A model generated the notes under the pieces. That model did not search any database. It saw nothing but the letters and a program-made list of their open reading frames with translations, and was not told the DNA's origin. A program made the position numbers and the translations under genes. Positions 8,336-17,570 of a stretch of DNA of 64,000 bases are shown here, in pieces; the first letter of the stretch is position 1; each line of letters begins with the position of its first letter. This stretch comes from Psychrobacter glacincola (GTDB lineage: Bacteria > Pseudomonadota > Gammaproteobacteria > Pseudomonadales > Moraxellaceae): positions 267,743 through 331,742 of the forward strand of contig LIQB01000003.2 in assembly GCA_001411745.2 (NCBI GenBank), given 5' to 3'.

Positions 8336-9895
8336 ATGAGTAATAAAAACAATCACCCTGATAGCCCTGTTGTTGAAAGCACAGTGGTAAAAGCCAGTGC
8401 GTCAAAATCTACTGATAATAAATCAGACAGTGCCAAAACAGAAACGGCTGTTAAAAAAGCTAAAAGCACGACAGCTACAGACACGTCTAATGAAGAGTCT
8501 TCTAGTAATAAAGAGTCTTCTAGCACCACAGAAGCGAATGATAAATCACCAGCTTCTACTACGAAAAAGCCAGCGTCTGCTGCCAAAAAAACCAGCAAAA
8601 CCAAAGCCGTTGCTGGTCAAAATCGTGTGGCTATCTTAGGTGGCAACCGTATTCCATTTGCACGCTCAAACGGTTCATACGCTGACGTTAGCAACACCGA
8701 CATGTTGACAGCTGCATTAGATGGCTTGATTGAACGCTATAACCTACAAGACGAAGTGTTGGGTGAAGTGGTATCTGGTGCCGTCATGAAACTAAGCCGT
8801 GACATCAACCTAACTCGCGAAGCCACGCTTAACACAGCGCTCAACCCACATACGCCAACTTACGATATCTCACAAGCTTGCGGTACTGGCTTGCAAGCGA
8901 CTTTTGCTTCTGCCAATAAAATCGCACTGGGTCTTATCGATTCAGCAATTACTGGCGGCGTAGACACGACCTCTGATGCACCGATCGCGATTGGTGATGG
9001 TCTACGTAAAGTACTAATTAAACTGGGCGCGGCTAAAGACAACAAACAACGCCTAAAAGCGCTAATGGGTCTAAATCCAAAAGACTTAATCGATTCACCA
9101 CAAAACGGTGAACCACGCACTGGTCTATCAATGGGCGACCATCAAGCCATCACCACACTTGAGTGGAATATCAGCCGCGAAGCACAAGATGAGCTTGCTT
9201 TTAACAGTCATCAAAACCTAGCGCGCGCTTATGATGAAGGGTTCTTCGACGATCTAATCACTCCATACAAAGGTCTGACGCGCGATAACAACTTGCGTCC
9301 TGATACCACTTTGGAAAAACTGGCTAAATTAAAGCCTGTGTTTGGTAAAAAGAACGCCAAGCCAACGATGACAGCAGCCAACTCTACACCATTAACGGAT
9401 GGTGCCTCTTGTGTCCTACTAGGAACCGATGAGTGGGCAAAAGAGCGTGGTCTTAAGCCATTGGCTTATATCGTTCATCAAGAAACGGCCGCCGTTGATT
9501 TCATTGGTAAATCTGGCACCACAGAAGGCCTATTAATGGCACCTGCTTATGCCGTACCGCGTATGCTTGAGCGTGCAGGTCTAACACTACAAGATTTCGA
9601 TTTTTATGAAATCCATGAAGCCTTTGCATCACAAGTGTTATCAACACTAGCTGCTTGGGAAGATGAAAAATTCTGTGAAGAGCGTCTAGGACTAGATGCA
9701 CCTCTAGGCTCTATCGATCGTAGCAAGCTAAACGTGAATGGCTCGTCGTTAGCTGCGGGTCATCCATTTGCCGCAACGGGCGGTCGTATCCTAGCCACTG
9801 CAGCGAAGCTATTGGATCAAAAAGGCTCAGGTCGTGCACTAATCTCTATCTGTGCAGCTGGTGGTCAGGGCGTGACTTGTATCTTAGAGAAATAA
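8336..9895 (+). CDS. Acetyl-CoA C-acyltransferase (thiolase) with low-complexity N-terminal extension
   Basis: Thiolase of 519 residues that condenses or cleaves acyl-CoA with acetyl-CoA. Catalytic residues are in place: Cys182 (QACGTG), His476 (AAGHPFAATGG), Cys506 (CAAGGQG), plus the HEAF motif. The first ~95 residues are an extra tail almost entirely of Ser, Thr, Lys, Ala and Glu, absent from ordinary thiolases (about 390-430 aa) and predicted disordered. The start at 8336 has AAGGA about 8 bases upstream and keeps this tail; a start at 8291 has no ribosome site. The sequence resembles FadI/FadA2-type thiolases. It is divergent from the FabG4-like gene, and a terminator follows. Confidence 0.9.
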   Translation: MSNKNNHPDSPVVESTVVKASASKSTDNKSDSAKTETAVKKAKSTTATDTSNEESSSNKESSSTTEANDKSPASTTKKPASAAKKTSKTKAVAGQNRVAILGGNRIPFARSNGSYADVSNTDMLTAALDGLIERYNLQDEVLGEVVSGAVMKLSRDINLTREATLNTALNPHTPTYDISQACGTGLQATFASANKIALGLIDSAITGGVDTTSDAPIAIGDGLRKVLIKLGAAKDNKQRLKALMGLNPKDLIDSPQNGEPRTGLSMGDHQAITTLEWNISREAQDELAFNSHQNLARAYDEGFFDDLITPYKGLTRDNNLRPDTTLEKLAKLKPVFGKKNAKPTMTAANSTPLTDGASCVLLGTDEWAKERGLKPLAYIVHQETAAVDFIGKSGTTEGLLMAPAYAVPRMLERAGLTLQDFDFYEIHEAFASQVLSTLAAWEDEKFCEERLGLDAPLGSIDRSKLNVNGSSLAAGHPFAATGGRILATAAKLLDQKGSGRALISICAAGGQGVTCILEK

Positions 9896-9953
9896 CTCTT
9901 TGACTGCTATTATTTGATTGCTATTACCAGTCAATAGTTAGCACGAATACTTT

Positions 9954-9992
9954 AAAGCACTCTTTAATCGATGGATTAGAGGGTGCTTTTTT
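9954..9992 (+). terminator. Intrinsic terminator after the thiolase gene
   Basis: Long stem AAAGCACTCTTTAATC / GATTAGAGGGTGCTTT with a 4-nt loop and few mismatches, followed by T residues. Confidence 0.85.
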
Positions 9993-10143
9993 ATGCCCAT
10001 TCACTACTCAAAACTGGATATTAGTCATGGTCTTGCTAACAACACAATAATGAAACGTAGCCAACGCATAGCTCTATCGGTAGTTATGCTAAAGTAAGAG
10101 GATAACCAATAAAAATCATAACAACACTGATTAGGAGTTTTTT

Positions 10144-11157
10144 ATGGGTAAGATACCTTCGTCCATCAATCCCAAATCCCTTACGCCACAAGAGCGTCAG
10201 GAACTTAGCTCACCTGAGCAACACAGTTTTATCGAGCGTATGGACAAAGAGGTTTTTAATGATCAGTTGCGTCGTAAGATGCACGAAGACCTCATCGATA
10301 CTTATGATGAAGAGCTAGAAAATGAGATAGATGATTATGTGCGTGACTTTCGTTTTGATGGGCGCGAAATGAGTGAGCAAGAAAGACTTGATCGTCGTAT
10401 GTACTTTCAAGAGTTGGTAAGGCTACAGCGCGAGCTTATTAAGTTGCAAGACTGGGTCGTTGATCGCGGTGAGCGTATCGTTGTCATATTTGAGGGTCGT
10501 GACTCGGCGGGTAAAGGTGGCGCTATCAAGCGTATCACGCAGCGTTTAAACCCTCGTGTGTGTCGAGTGGCTGCCCTACCTGCACCGACAGAACGTGAGC
10601 AATCACAATGGTATTTTCAGCGTTATGTCGCCCATTTGCCTGCTGCTGGTGAAATTGTGCTGTTTGACCGCAGTTGGTATAACCGTGTGGGGGTTGAGCG
10701 TGTGATGGGTTTTTGTACCGATGCACAGTATGAAGAATTTTTTCAGTCAGTACCTGAGTTTGAACGTATGCTAGTCCGCTCAGGTATTCGCTTGGTTAAG
10801 TATTGGTTTTCGATCACTGATGATGAGCAGCATTCACGCTTTATGAGCCGTATTCATGACCCGCTCAAGCAATGGAAGCTTTCAGCTATGGACTTACAGT
10901 CACGCCGCCGTTGGGAAGACTATACCAAGGCTAAAGAGACCATGTTTGAGCGAACGCATATCCCTGAAGCACCTTGGTGGGTGGTTGAAGGTAACAATAA
11001 AAAACGCGCAAGGCTAAACTGTATTGCTCATCTACTCGAACAAATTCCTTATAAGGAAGTGCCACGTGATGAGGTAGAATTACCCGATCGTAAACGTGAT
11101 GACGAATACTACCGTGAGCCTATTCCAGATGATATGTATGTGCCACCGCGCTATTAA
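10144..11157 (+). CDS. ppk2: Polyphosphate kinase 2
   Basis: Cytosolic polyphosphate:nucleotide phosphotransferase that uses polyphosphate to phosphorylate nucleoside diphosphates (or the reverse). The 337-residue protein has the PPK2 Walker A loop GRDSAGKGG, the PAPTEREQSQWYFQRY segment and the Walker B/lid block FDRSWYNR, ending in a domain typical of single-domain (class I) PPK2. The first ~75 residues are charged and lead into the VRLQRELIKLQDWV helix shared by the family. ATG at 10144 is preceded by AGGAG. It is flanked by terminators on both sides and is therefore monocistronic. The nucleotide preference (ADP or GDP) cannot be read from sequence. Confidence 0.94.
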   Translation: MGKIPSSINPKSLTPQERQELSSPEQHSFIERMDKEVFNDQLRRKMHEDLIDTYDEELENEIDDYVRDFRFDGREMSEQERLDRRMYFQELVRLQRELIKLQDWVVDRGERIVVIFEGRDSAGKGGAIKRITQRLNPRVCRVAALPAPTEREQSQWYFQRYVAHLPAAGEIVLFDRSWYNRVGVERVMGFCTDAQYEEFFQSVPEFERMLVRSGIRLVKYWFSITDDEQHSRFMSRIHDPLKQWKLSAMDLQSRRRWEDYTKAKETMFERTHIPEAPWWVVEGNNKKRARLNCIAHLLEQIPYKEVPRDEVELPDRKRDDEYYREPIPDDMYVPPRY

Positions 11158-11178
11158 AAGATATGGTGGCTTTACTTA

Positions 11179-11339
11179 GGGTGTGTCCTCAATTCAATCG
11201 ATTGTCCTATAAATTGGCTAAAAATGGCTACATTTTGCCAAGCATCGTCAAATAGCTTATTGATATCTCGATATTATTTGCATTACCTTTATTGTTTGAC
11301 GGCAATTTTTATCACCATTTTTAAAATGAAAACACACCC
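11179..11339. mobile_element. MITE-like 161-bp element
   Basis: Terminal inverted repeats GGGTGTGT (11179-11186) and ACACACCC (11332-11339), directly flanked by TA on each side (11177-11178 and 11340-11341), as in TA-targeting elements. There is no credible ORF inside. Both ends resemble those of the 35-bp element at 4251-4285 (left ..GTCC.C.A, right CATTTTTAAAAT). A non-autonomous transposon remnant is the simplest reading; the parent transposase is not in the window. Confidence 0.5.
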
Positions 11340-11354
11340 TAGTCTTACGCTCAT

Positions 11355-11394
11355 AAAAAAAGCCGCCTTATCGATATATAAGGTGGCTTTTTTT
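11355..11394. terminator. Bidirectional terminator between ppk2 and pilZ
   Basis: Stem AAAGCCGCCTTAT / ATAAGGTGGCTTT with A and T runs on either side, so it can stop ppk2 (+) and the pilZ operon (-). Confidence 0.85.
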
Positions 11395-11457
11395 ATACTG
11401 TTTATTTAGTAATAGTTGTCTAACACTTATCAGAACCATGATAAGTACCATTCATAA

Positions 11458-11805
11458 CTACATGGTATACGTGGACTGTAAACCGTCTATTTTACCTGCC
11501 AATAATCGCTCAACTTCGTTTTTAATTCTTTGACCTGCAATATCAGTTCCAATCTGTACTGCAAAACCTGCCGGTCGACTACCTTGCGTTTTGGCATTAA
11601 TCCAAACCACTTTGCCATTCATAGGCAAACGCTCGCTAGAATTGGGTAAAGTGATGGCGATAAATACCTCGTTACCTAGCTGCTGAGCGTCATTGGATGG
11701 CACAAATAATGCGCCATTACTGACAAAGGACAAGTAGCTGGCATATAACATTTCGATATTTTCAATGTGGCAGGTTAATATCCCGCCGCGTCCTGGCATG
11801 GCCAT
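11458..11805 (-). CDS. pilZ: Type IV pilus assembly protein PilZ
   Basis: Small cytosolic PilZ-domain protein (115 aa) needed for type IV pilus biogenesis and twitching in Pseudomonas and relatives, where it works with PilB/FimX. The whole sequence aligns by eye with P. aeruginosa PilZ (118 aa): a GGIL start, LYASYLSFVSNGALFVPS, GKVVWI, GFAVQ and the TYTM end. Like that protein it lacks the N-terminal RxxxR arginines for cyclic-di-GMP binding, so it probably does not bind the nucleotide. AAGGA precedes the ATG. It is the last gene after holB (55 bases apart), the conserved holB-pilZ pairing, and is followed by a bidirectional terminator. Confidence 0.94.
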   Translation of the reverse strand: MAMPGRGGILTCHIENIEMLYASYLSFVSNGALFVPSNDAQQLGNEVFIAITLPNSSERLPMNGKVVWINAKTQGSRPAGFAVQIGTDIAGQRIKNEVERLLAGKIDGLQSTYTM

Positions 11806-11860
11806 AATCAGCTTCCTTCATTAAGTTTGGTATTTTTATTTGCTATCGAGGCAGATTTTC

Positions 11861-12997
11861 TTATAAACAAGCCAATTCTTGCATTAGCTTATCATAGGCA
11901 AATTTTTCTTGCACATTTTGTTGCAGAGCGATTTTTGTCTGCTGTAAGCTATTAGAAAAAAGTGCTAGGCCATTATTATCAGGTGGAAACTTTTCTAAGG
12001 CAGCGGATAGATTGACGTCTTTTTGAAGCTCATTAAGCCCTAAGCAAATACGGCGCATATCAAGTAGCATCAGCTCAGACAGCTGAATAAATTCTGTGAT
12101 ACTCAGTTGGTTTTGCCAATAGTCACTGGCTGCCACACTACTACGTTTACCGCTCCGCAATGCCTGCCATGTCGTCAACCATAGCGCACGTTTGCTATAC
12201 CATGGCGCTTGTGCCATGGCTATCGCTGCCAAAGGTGCGCCATTTGCCAACTGGATAAGCTGCTCAATCGCAGCCGTTCCGACCGCTTCACGATTGACCG
12301 TAGAGCCAAGTGCCTGTGTCACATAATCAACGGCGATCACAGGCTGAATGGTCTGTAATGGCAACTGCTGCACCCGACTTTTAATGGTGGGCAGTAGTTG
12401 TGCTGGAGTATCACTGATCAAAAATAAATGGACTTGTGCTTGTGGTTCTTCCAAAGTTTTGAGTAGCGCATTGGCCGCGGCAATCGTCATTTGCTCTGCA
12501 TGGTCTAACACACAGATACGCATTCCTTGACCACCTTGGTAGATAAAAGGCTGCAAGTTACGGATATCATCCACTTTAATCTTAAGAGCACTATTATTAG
12601 CTGTTTTGGATGATTTTTTATCCTTTACAGCGTTACTTAATTTCTCTTTATTATCAGCATTGTCTGCACTGATTGGCATACTGATCAGTGGCAATACCTG
12701 TAAGCTTGGATGCGTGCCAGACCTTAGCCATTGGCAACTTTCACACGCGCCGCAAGCCCCTGTGGGATGGCTATCACGCTCACGGCATAACAACCAAGCG
12801 ACCAAACGCCATACAAAAGCCCGTTTGCCCATACCTTGCATACCAGCAGCTAATAGTGCATGTGGCAAAGATTGCTGTGATGTCAAAACTCGCTTGGTCA
12901 ATTGCGACCACAGATTTTGCTGCCATGGCAATAACGCGGCAAAATATATCTGGTCTGTGCTATCCATTGTGCCTGTATTTTGCGTCTTATCACTCAT
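11861..12997 (-). CDS. holB: DNA polymerase III delta-prime subunit
   Basis: Clamp-loader subunit that, with delta and tau/gamma, loads the beta clamp during replication. The 378 residues show the HolB layout: a degenerate P-loop (AAGMQGMGKRAF), a four-cysteine zinc module (CRERD...CGACESC), and the sensor stretch LKTLEEPQAQVHLFLISDTP with SRVQQL carrying the SRC-like arginine region. A lysine/serine-rich insertion (near NADNKEKLSNAVKDKKSSK) interrupts the region after the zinc module. The start ATG has AGGA upstream. In many gammaproteobacteria the order is tmk-holB-pilZ; here tmk is absent and kdsB precedes holB by 84 bases. Confidence 0.93.
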   Translation of the reverse strand: MSDKTQNTGTMDSTDQIYFAALLPWQQNLWSQLTKRVLTSQQSLPHALLAAGMQGMGKRAFVWRLVAWLLCRERDSHPTGACGACESCQWLRSGTHPSLQVLPLISMPISADNADNKEKLSNAVKDKKSSKTANNSALKIKVDDIRNLQPFIYQGGQGMRICVLDHAEQMTIAAANALLKTLEEPQAQVHLFLISDTPAQLLPTIKSRVQQLPLQTIQPVIAVDYVTQALGSTVNREAVGTAAIEQLIQLANGAPLAAIAMAQAPWYSKRALWLTTWQALRSGKRSSVAASDYWQNQLSITEFIQLSELMLLDMRRICLGLNELQKDVNLSAALEKFPPDNNGLALFSNSLQQTKIALQQNVQEKFAYDKLMQELACL

Positions 12998-13081
12998 AGC
13001 TAACGTCCTATCACTTCGCTTGATTATTCAGGATATAGCGTGTTCATGACGCTTTAGATGAAATATTTTTGCTTAGGCTAT

Positions 13082-13894
13082 TTATCCAGTGGGGCTCTGA
13101 AATTCACTCAAGCTCATCGCATTTAAGCGGTCTAAATCTTCTTGGGTATCGACCCCTGCAGGTAGCTGACAAGCGGCAACTGCAATAGCAATCTGCGCTC
13201 CATTTTCTAAAACGCGTAACTGCTCTAGGCTCTCAAGTCTCTCAAGTGGCGTTTGCGGCCAATGCACAAACTGCTGTAATAAACGGACGCGATAAGCATA
13301 TAACCCTAAATGACGATAAGCATTTTTTGGTGGGTTTCTATGATCGCCATCGGACAATACGACATCACGGTCGCAAGGAATGGGTGCTCGGCTAAAATAA
13401 AGCGCACGTTGCAAGTCATTAGAGTGTTGACTGACAACCTTAACCACTGATGGACGCATAAAGGTCTCATAGTCATCGATAGGCTCACACAAAGTCGCCA
13501 TCACGCTATCACTGTCTGCGACCAAAAGCGCCTTTACCTGCTCCAATAATAACGGTGGTACTAACGGTTCATCGCCTTGCATGTTGACCACGATATCATG
13601 GTCAGCCCACCCTTTGATGGCGGCAACTTCTGCCAAACGGTCAGTGCCTGAAGCATGCTCGCTACTGGTCATCACCACATCAAACCCTGCATCCATGCAT
13701 ATCTTGGCAATATCGTCATCATCCGTGGCAATACACATATCATCAGCGAAGTGCGCTGTTTGCGCCTTTTCAGCAACCCAAAGAATCATCGGCTTACCAT
13801 GTATCTCTAGTAATGGCTTGCCAGGCAGCCGCGTGCTCTTAAAACGAGCAGGGATAACAATGTGAGTTTTGGCGGGCATAATCACTGACGACAT
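13082..13894 (-). CDS. kdsB: 3-deoxy-manno-octulosonate cytidylyltransferase (CMP-Kdo synthetase)
   Basis: Activates Kdo with CTP to CMP-Kdo, the donor for the lipopolysaccharide inner core. The 270-residue protein begins with the nucleotidyltransferase signature [15 protein letters not shown], followed by VWVAEKA-like and NMQGDEPL (metal/nucleotide site) and ends with the [11 protein letters not shown] motif typical of KdsB. The ATG at 13894 is selected because AGGA sits six bases upstream; the longer frame to 13987 would overlap the end of lpxK. It lies 37 bases after lpxK, so the two are almost certainly co-transcribed with msbA, grouping lipid A phosphorylation, Kdo supply and export. Confidence 0.95.
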   Translation of the reverse strand: MSSVIMPAKTHIVIPARFKSTRLPGKPLLEIHGKPMILWVAEKAQTAHFADDMCIATDDDDIAKICMDAGFDVVMTSSEHASGTDRLAEVAAIKGWADHDIVVNMQGDEPLVPPLLLEQVKALLVADSDSVMATLCEPIDDYETFMRPSVVKVVSQHSNDLQRALYFSRAPIPCDRDVVLSDGDHRNPPKNAYRHLGLYAYRVRLLQQFVHWPQTPLERLESLEQLRVLENGAQIAIAVAACQLPAGVDTQEDLDRLNAMSLSEFQSPTG

Positions 13895-13931
13895 GGGGTT
13901 TCCTATAGCAATTTTTATACGGTTTAAAGCA

Positions 13932-15071
13932 TCATCTATTATTTGCTTTAGTATTATTATTGGTACTGTTATTGTTTTCGATATCAATACCTAGCTTTTT
14001 TAGCTGCTGCTGCAGATTATCATAACAGCTGTCAGAGAGTTCGGCGGTTACTGGCAGTACCCATAGTCTGTTTATCAGCGTTTGATATTCATTATTCAGC
14101 GCTTTATCAGTAGTGGCTTTCGACAGCAACGCTCTCATTTTTACCGCATCTTTACTGGTTACTACGATTGGATATTCGGTATACTGTAACAATTCCGCCA
14201 AGTCAAAATCATAATGATCAGGATAAGCATGTCCAACAACATTGAAGCCAAGCGAATTTAAAGTATCAAAAAACCGCTGCGGATAACCAATACCGCTCAC
14301 CGCATGTACTTTATGGCCCTTTTTAGGCGCATCAATTTGAGAATAAGATAAAGTAGGTTGCCATAAGAGTTGCAGAGCATTAGCCTCTAGATGCATCGTC
14401 AAACGATGGGCTCGATACAGATTGCTATTATTTTTATTCTTGTCCACTGAATCTGTTGTTAGTGGTTCATGGTAGATGACAGTTGCACCCTGCAACCGCG
14501 ACATGGGTTCACGTAAAAACCCTGTTGGCAGGAGTTGCTGATTACCAAAGCCCCGTGCTGAATCGACCACAATCCATTCAATGTCACGTTGCAGTGCATA
14601 ATGCTGCAAGCCATCGTCGGCAATAATGAATTGCAAGTCAGGATGGGCAGCTAACAAGGTCATAATCGCTTGCTTACGATCAGGACATACTGCCATGGGC
14701 GCATTTGTCATATTAACAATCAAACAAGGCTCATCCCCTACCACATTGGGCAAACTGGCGGCATCGACCAAAGCGGGCATTTGACTGGTGTCGCCACCGT
14801 AACCACGGCTGATAACCCCTACCTTTATTCCGCGTTCTTGTAGATAATCAACCAAGGCAATAATTAATGGTGTTTTGCCACTACCGCCCACGCTAATATT
14901 GCCGATCACCATAACGGGAACAGGCGCACGATAACTTGCTAACAGCCCAGCTTTATAAGCTTGACGACGCAGCGTGGTGATAAGTCCGTACAACCAACTA
15001 ATAGGTAGCAATAGCCATAGCCAAGCGGCTTGACGTTGCCAGGCACGCGTCACTGTCGTTTCAATACTCAT
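13932..15071 (-). CDS. lpxK: Tetraacyldisaccharide 4'-kinase
   Basis: Phosphorylates the 4' position of tetraacyldisaccharide 1-phosphate to give lipid IVA, the sixth step of lipid A synthesis, at the inner face of the cytoplasmic membrane. The 379-residue protein has an N-terminal hydrophobic anchor (residues 16-32), then the P-loop VGGSGKT at 61-67 in the LpxK context ([13 protein letters not shown]), SRGYGG and the DDGLQH motif that carries catalytic residues. The Asn/Thr-rich C-terminal tail ([15 protein letters not shown]) is low complexity. It sits between msbA (85 bases) and kdsB (37 bases), the usual msbA-lpxK-kdsB arrangement. Confidence 0.95.
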   Translation of the reverse strand: MSIETTVTRAWQRQAAWLWLLLPISWLYGLITTLRRQAYKAGLLASYRAPVPVMVIGNISVGGSGKTPLIIALVDYLQERGIKVGVISRGYGGDTSQMPALVDAASLPNVVGDEPCLIVNMTNAPMAVCPDRKQAIMTLLAAHPDLQFIIADDGLQHYALQRDIEWIVVDSARGFGNQQLLPTGFLREPMSRLQGATVIYHEPLTTDSVDKNKNNSNLYRAHRLTMHLEANALQLLWQPTLSYSQIDAPKKGHKVHAVSGIGYPQRFFDTLNSLGFNVVGHAYPDHYDFDLAELLQYTEYPIVVTSKDAVKMRALLSKATTDKALNNEYQTLINRLWVLPVTAELSDSCYDNLQQQLKKLGIDIENNNSTNNNTKANNR

Positions 15072-15156
15072 GATAATTGACCACTTACCTATTCAGCTAA
15101 ACTTTAACTTAGCACGATTTGAACGTCAAAGCTGCTCAAAGAATAGTCCAATAATT

Positions 15157-16944
15157 TTATTCAAAATCGCGTTCATACATTTGCGCATAATGACCTTGCA
15201 ATTGCATAAGCTCATCGTGCGTGCCTAACTCAACGATTTGACCGCTGTCTAATACGGCGATACGATCGGCTGATTCAATGGTGGTCAGTCGATGTGCAAT
15301 GACTAACGTGGTACGATCTTTCATCACATTATCAAGCGCTTGCTGAATGTAATACTCTGATTCATTGTCTAACGCACTGGTTGCTTCATCTAAAATTAAA
15401 ATTGGTGCATCTTTTAATAGCGCACGAGCAATCGATAAGCGCTGACGCTGCCCGCCAGACAGCTGCAAACCTTCAGCACCAATTTCACTTTGATAGCCAT
15501 TTGGCATTTTCATAATAAAATCATGAGCAAAGGCATCTTTTGCGGCACGCTCAACCTCCGCTTGGGTTTTATTGGCTAAGCCACCATAAGCAATATTGTT
15601 AAATACCGTGGTATTGAACAGGACTACTTGTTGATTGACCATCGCAATCTGCGCCCGTAAGCTCTCAAGCTTAATGTCTTCAATCGGTATACCATCCAAG
15701 GTAATTTGCCCAGAAGAGGTCGATAAGGTGCGCGTCAATAAATTTACTAAAGAGGATTTACCAGCACCACTTCGCCCTACCAATGCAACCGTCTCACCCG
15801 CTCTTACCTCTAACGTAAAGTCACGCAAAGCGACCGTTGAATCAGGATAAACCAGACTGACATTGTCCAGCTTGATTTCGCCCGTCAGAGCAGGGCTAAG
15901 CACACCAGTATCTGTTTCTTCTGGCTCATCTAACAAGGCAAAAATAGACTCACCTGCCGCGATACCTTTTTGCAGTTTTTGATTGATGTCAGTCAATGAG
16001 CGTACCGGCTTGCTGAGCAAACCTGCAGCCGCGATATATGAGATAAACTCACCCGCTGAGATATTGTCTATCACCGATGGGCGTAGTGCGAGCCACACCA
16101 CAACTGACATGGCTATAGCCATTAGCAGCTGTACTGCTGGCGTATTGATACTGTTGGTTACCACGACCTTCATGCCTTGGCGTAAGTTCTTTTTCGATGT
16201 TTTATCGAAGCGTGCGGCTTCGTATGCTTGACCACCATAGTTTTTGACAACCTGATAGCCACCAATCACTTCATTGGTAATATGGCTGACATCACCCATC
16301 GTCTCTTGAATACCCTTAGACAACTTTAGATAACGCTTTGAGGCGATGCGAATAAGCCACAATATTGGCGGTAGTACAACGAATAAAATCAACGTCAAAC
16401 GCCAATTGCTATAAAGCAAGAAACCTATCAAGGCGACGACTGTCAGACCATCACGCAGTAGCGTCTTCATAGAGTCTGTACTAGCGGCGGTGACTTGCTC
16501 AACATCAAATATCAGCTTGGATGAAATGGTACCAGCAGGATTGGCTAAGTAAAAAGAGCTTGGCAGACGAAGCAATTTATTAAAGACTTCCACTCGCAGC
16601 TCATATACCAAATTACGTGAGACCAGAGCAGAATAATAATTACCCAAAAAGCTACCAACACCGCGGACAAAAAACAGACCAATGATTAATAATGGAAATA
16701 AATCCTGTTTGCTTTGATCGTTCTGATTAATGGCATCGGTAATGTATTGAAGTAATTTGGCAATCCAAATCTCTGTCGCCGCATTAATTGCAAAGCCCAA
16801 AACAGTAAGCATTAATGCCCACCAGTATGGTTTTAAATAACTCAACAAACGCAGCAAGGTCTTATGTTTAGGTATGTTTGACGGCTCTGCTGATAGTTTT
16901 TTAGCAGCAGTTTTTGCAGAGTCAGGTTGATATGCTTGGCTCAT
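15157..16944 (-). CDS. msbA: Lipid A export ATP-binding/permease protein MsbA
   Basis: Homodimeric ABC flippase that moves lipid A-core across the inner membrane. The 595 residues comprise an N-terminal six-helix membrane domain (about 35-325) and a C-terminal nucleotide-binding domain with Walker A GRSGAGKSS, the Q-loop near MVNQQVVLF, signature LSGGQRQR, Walker B ILILDEATSALD and the H-loop IAHRL. The length matches MsbA (about 580-600). GAGG lies before the ATG. The lpxK and kdsB neighbours support MsbA over a generic multidrug exporter. exbB/exbD lie upstream on the same strand, 94 bases away. Confidence 0.94.
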   Translation of the reverse strand: MSQAYQPDSAKTAAKKLSAEPSNIPKHKTLLRLLSYLKPYWWALMLTVLGFAINAATEIWIAKLLQYITDAINQNDQSKQDLFPLLIIGLFFVRGVGSFLGNYYSALVSRNLVYELRVEVFNKLLRLPSSFYLANPAGTISSKLIFDVEQVTAASTDSMKTLLRDGLTVVALIGFLLYSNWRLTLILFVVLPPILWLIRIASKRYLKLSKGIQETMGDVSHITNEVIGGYQVVKNYGGQAYEAARFDKTSKKNLRQGMKVVVTNSINTPAVQLLMAIAMSVVVWLALRPSVIDNISAGEFISYIAAAGLLSKPVRSLTDINQKLQKGIAAGESIFALLDEPEETDTGVLSPALTGEIKLDNVSLVYPDSTVALRDFTLEVRAGETVALVGRSGAGKSSLVNLLTRTLSTSSGQITLDGIPIEDIKLESLRAQIAMVNQQVVLFNTTVFNNIAYGGLANKTQAEVERAAKDAFAHDFIMKMPNGYQSEIGAEGLQLSGGQRQRLSIARALLKDAPILILDEATSALDNESEYYIQQALDNVMKDRTTLVIAHRLTTIESADRIAVLDSGQIVELGTHDELMQLQGHYAQMYERDFE

Positions 16945-17038
16945 AAAAGCCTCAATTTGGGGGTCATCATATGAATGGACTGCGTTAAAATCACAGTTTT
17001 ATAAGAGCATCTATCAATGGCATTAAAGTAGCTATAGG

Positions 17039-17470
17039 CTACTGCGGTAACGGCTGACCAAGTGGCACGACCGTACTGATATTAAGATTCAAAAATCCCA
17101 GTTTACCCGCAATATCCATCACTCGCACAACCGATTGATGGGTGGCATTGGCATCCGCAGCAATAACAAATAGCATGTCACGATTACTACCAGCTTCTTG
17201 TTGTAGCATACTGGTCAACTCTGCCTCATTGCTACTAGCAAGCGTAATACCGTTCACAAGATAACTGCCATCTTCTTGTACTGCCACTTCGATACTGTTT
17301 TTCTCTTCTGTCAGCGCAACACCTTCAGCTTCAGGCAGAATAATATTTAAACGACTAAAATGATTAAACGACGTGGCTAACAGCAAAAACACAATCAAAA
17401 ACAACAAACAATCAATCATCGGGGTCAAGTTAATTTCGAGCGGCTCAACAGTCGGTTTTCTAAAGCGCAT
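17039..17470 (-). CDS. exbD: Biopolymer transport protein ExbD/TolR family
   Basis: Inner-membrane protein of 143 residues with one N-terminal helix (about residues 19-36) and a periplasmic domain; with ExbB-type partners it forms a proton channel that energises outer-membrane processes. The conserved proton-pathway aspartate is in the MID segment at residue 20. The preceding PTVEPLEINLTPMID block is characteristic of ExbD/TolR. It lies 100 bases behind exbB and ahead of msbA-lpxK-kdsB; no TonB or TolA gene is adjacent, as in the similar Pseudomonas exbBD-lpxK cluster. Partner and energised process are therefore not defined. Confidence 0.9.
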   Translation of the reverse strand: MRFRKPTVEPLEINLTPMIDCLLFLIVFLLLATSFNHFSRLNIILPEAEGVALTEEKNSIEVAVQEDGSYLVNGITLASSNEAELTSMLQQEAGSNRDMLFVIAADANATHQSVVRVMDIAGKLGFLNLNISTVVPLGQPLPQ

Positions 17471-17541
17471 ATCACTCTCTTTAATTTACTAGATACTCAT
17501 GTGCTTGATGGATTATTAGTGCGTGTTGAACAGTCACAAAT

Positions 17542-17569
17542 ACTAAAAAATAAATGCTAAAAAATAAAT
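17542..17569. repeat. Two-copy 14-bp direct repeat
   Basis: CTAAAAAATAAAT occurs twice in tandem with a 14-base period, immediately downstream of the exbB stop codon. Probably simple AT-rich slippage. Confidence 0.5.
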
Positions 17570-17570
17570 A

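Noticed and set aside
11224-11409. 61-codon plus-strand frame after ppk2
   Set aside because: It spans the right half of the MITE-like element and the bidirectional terminator; not credible as a protein.
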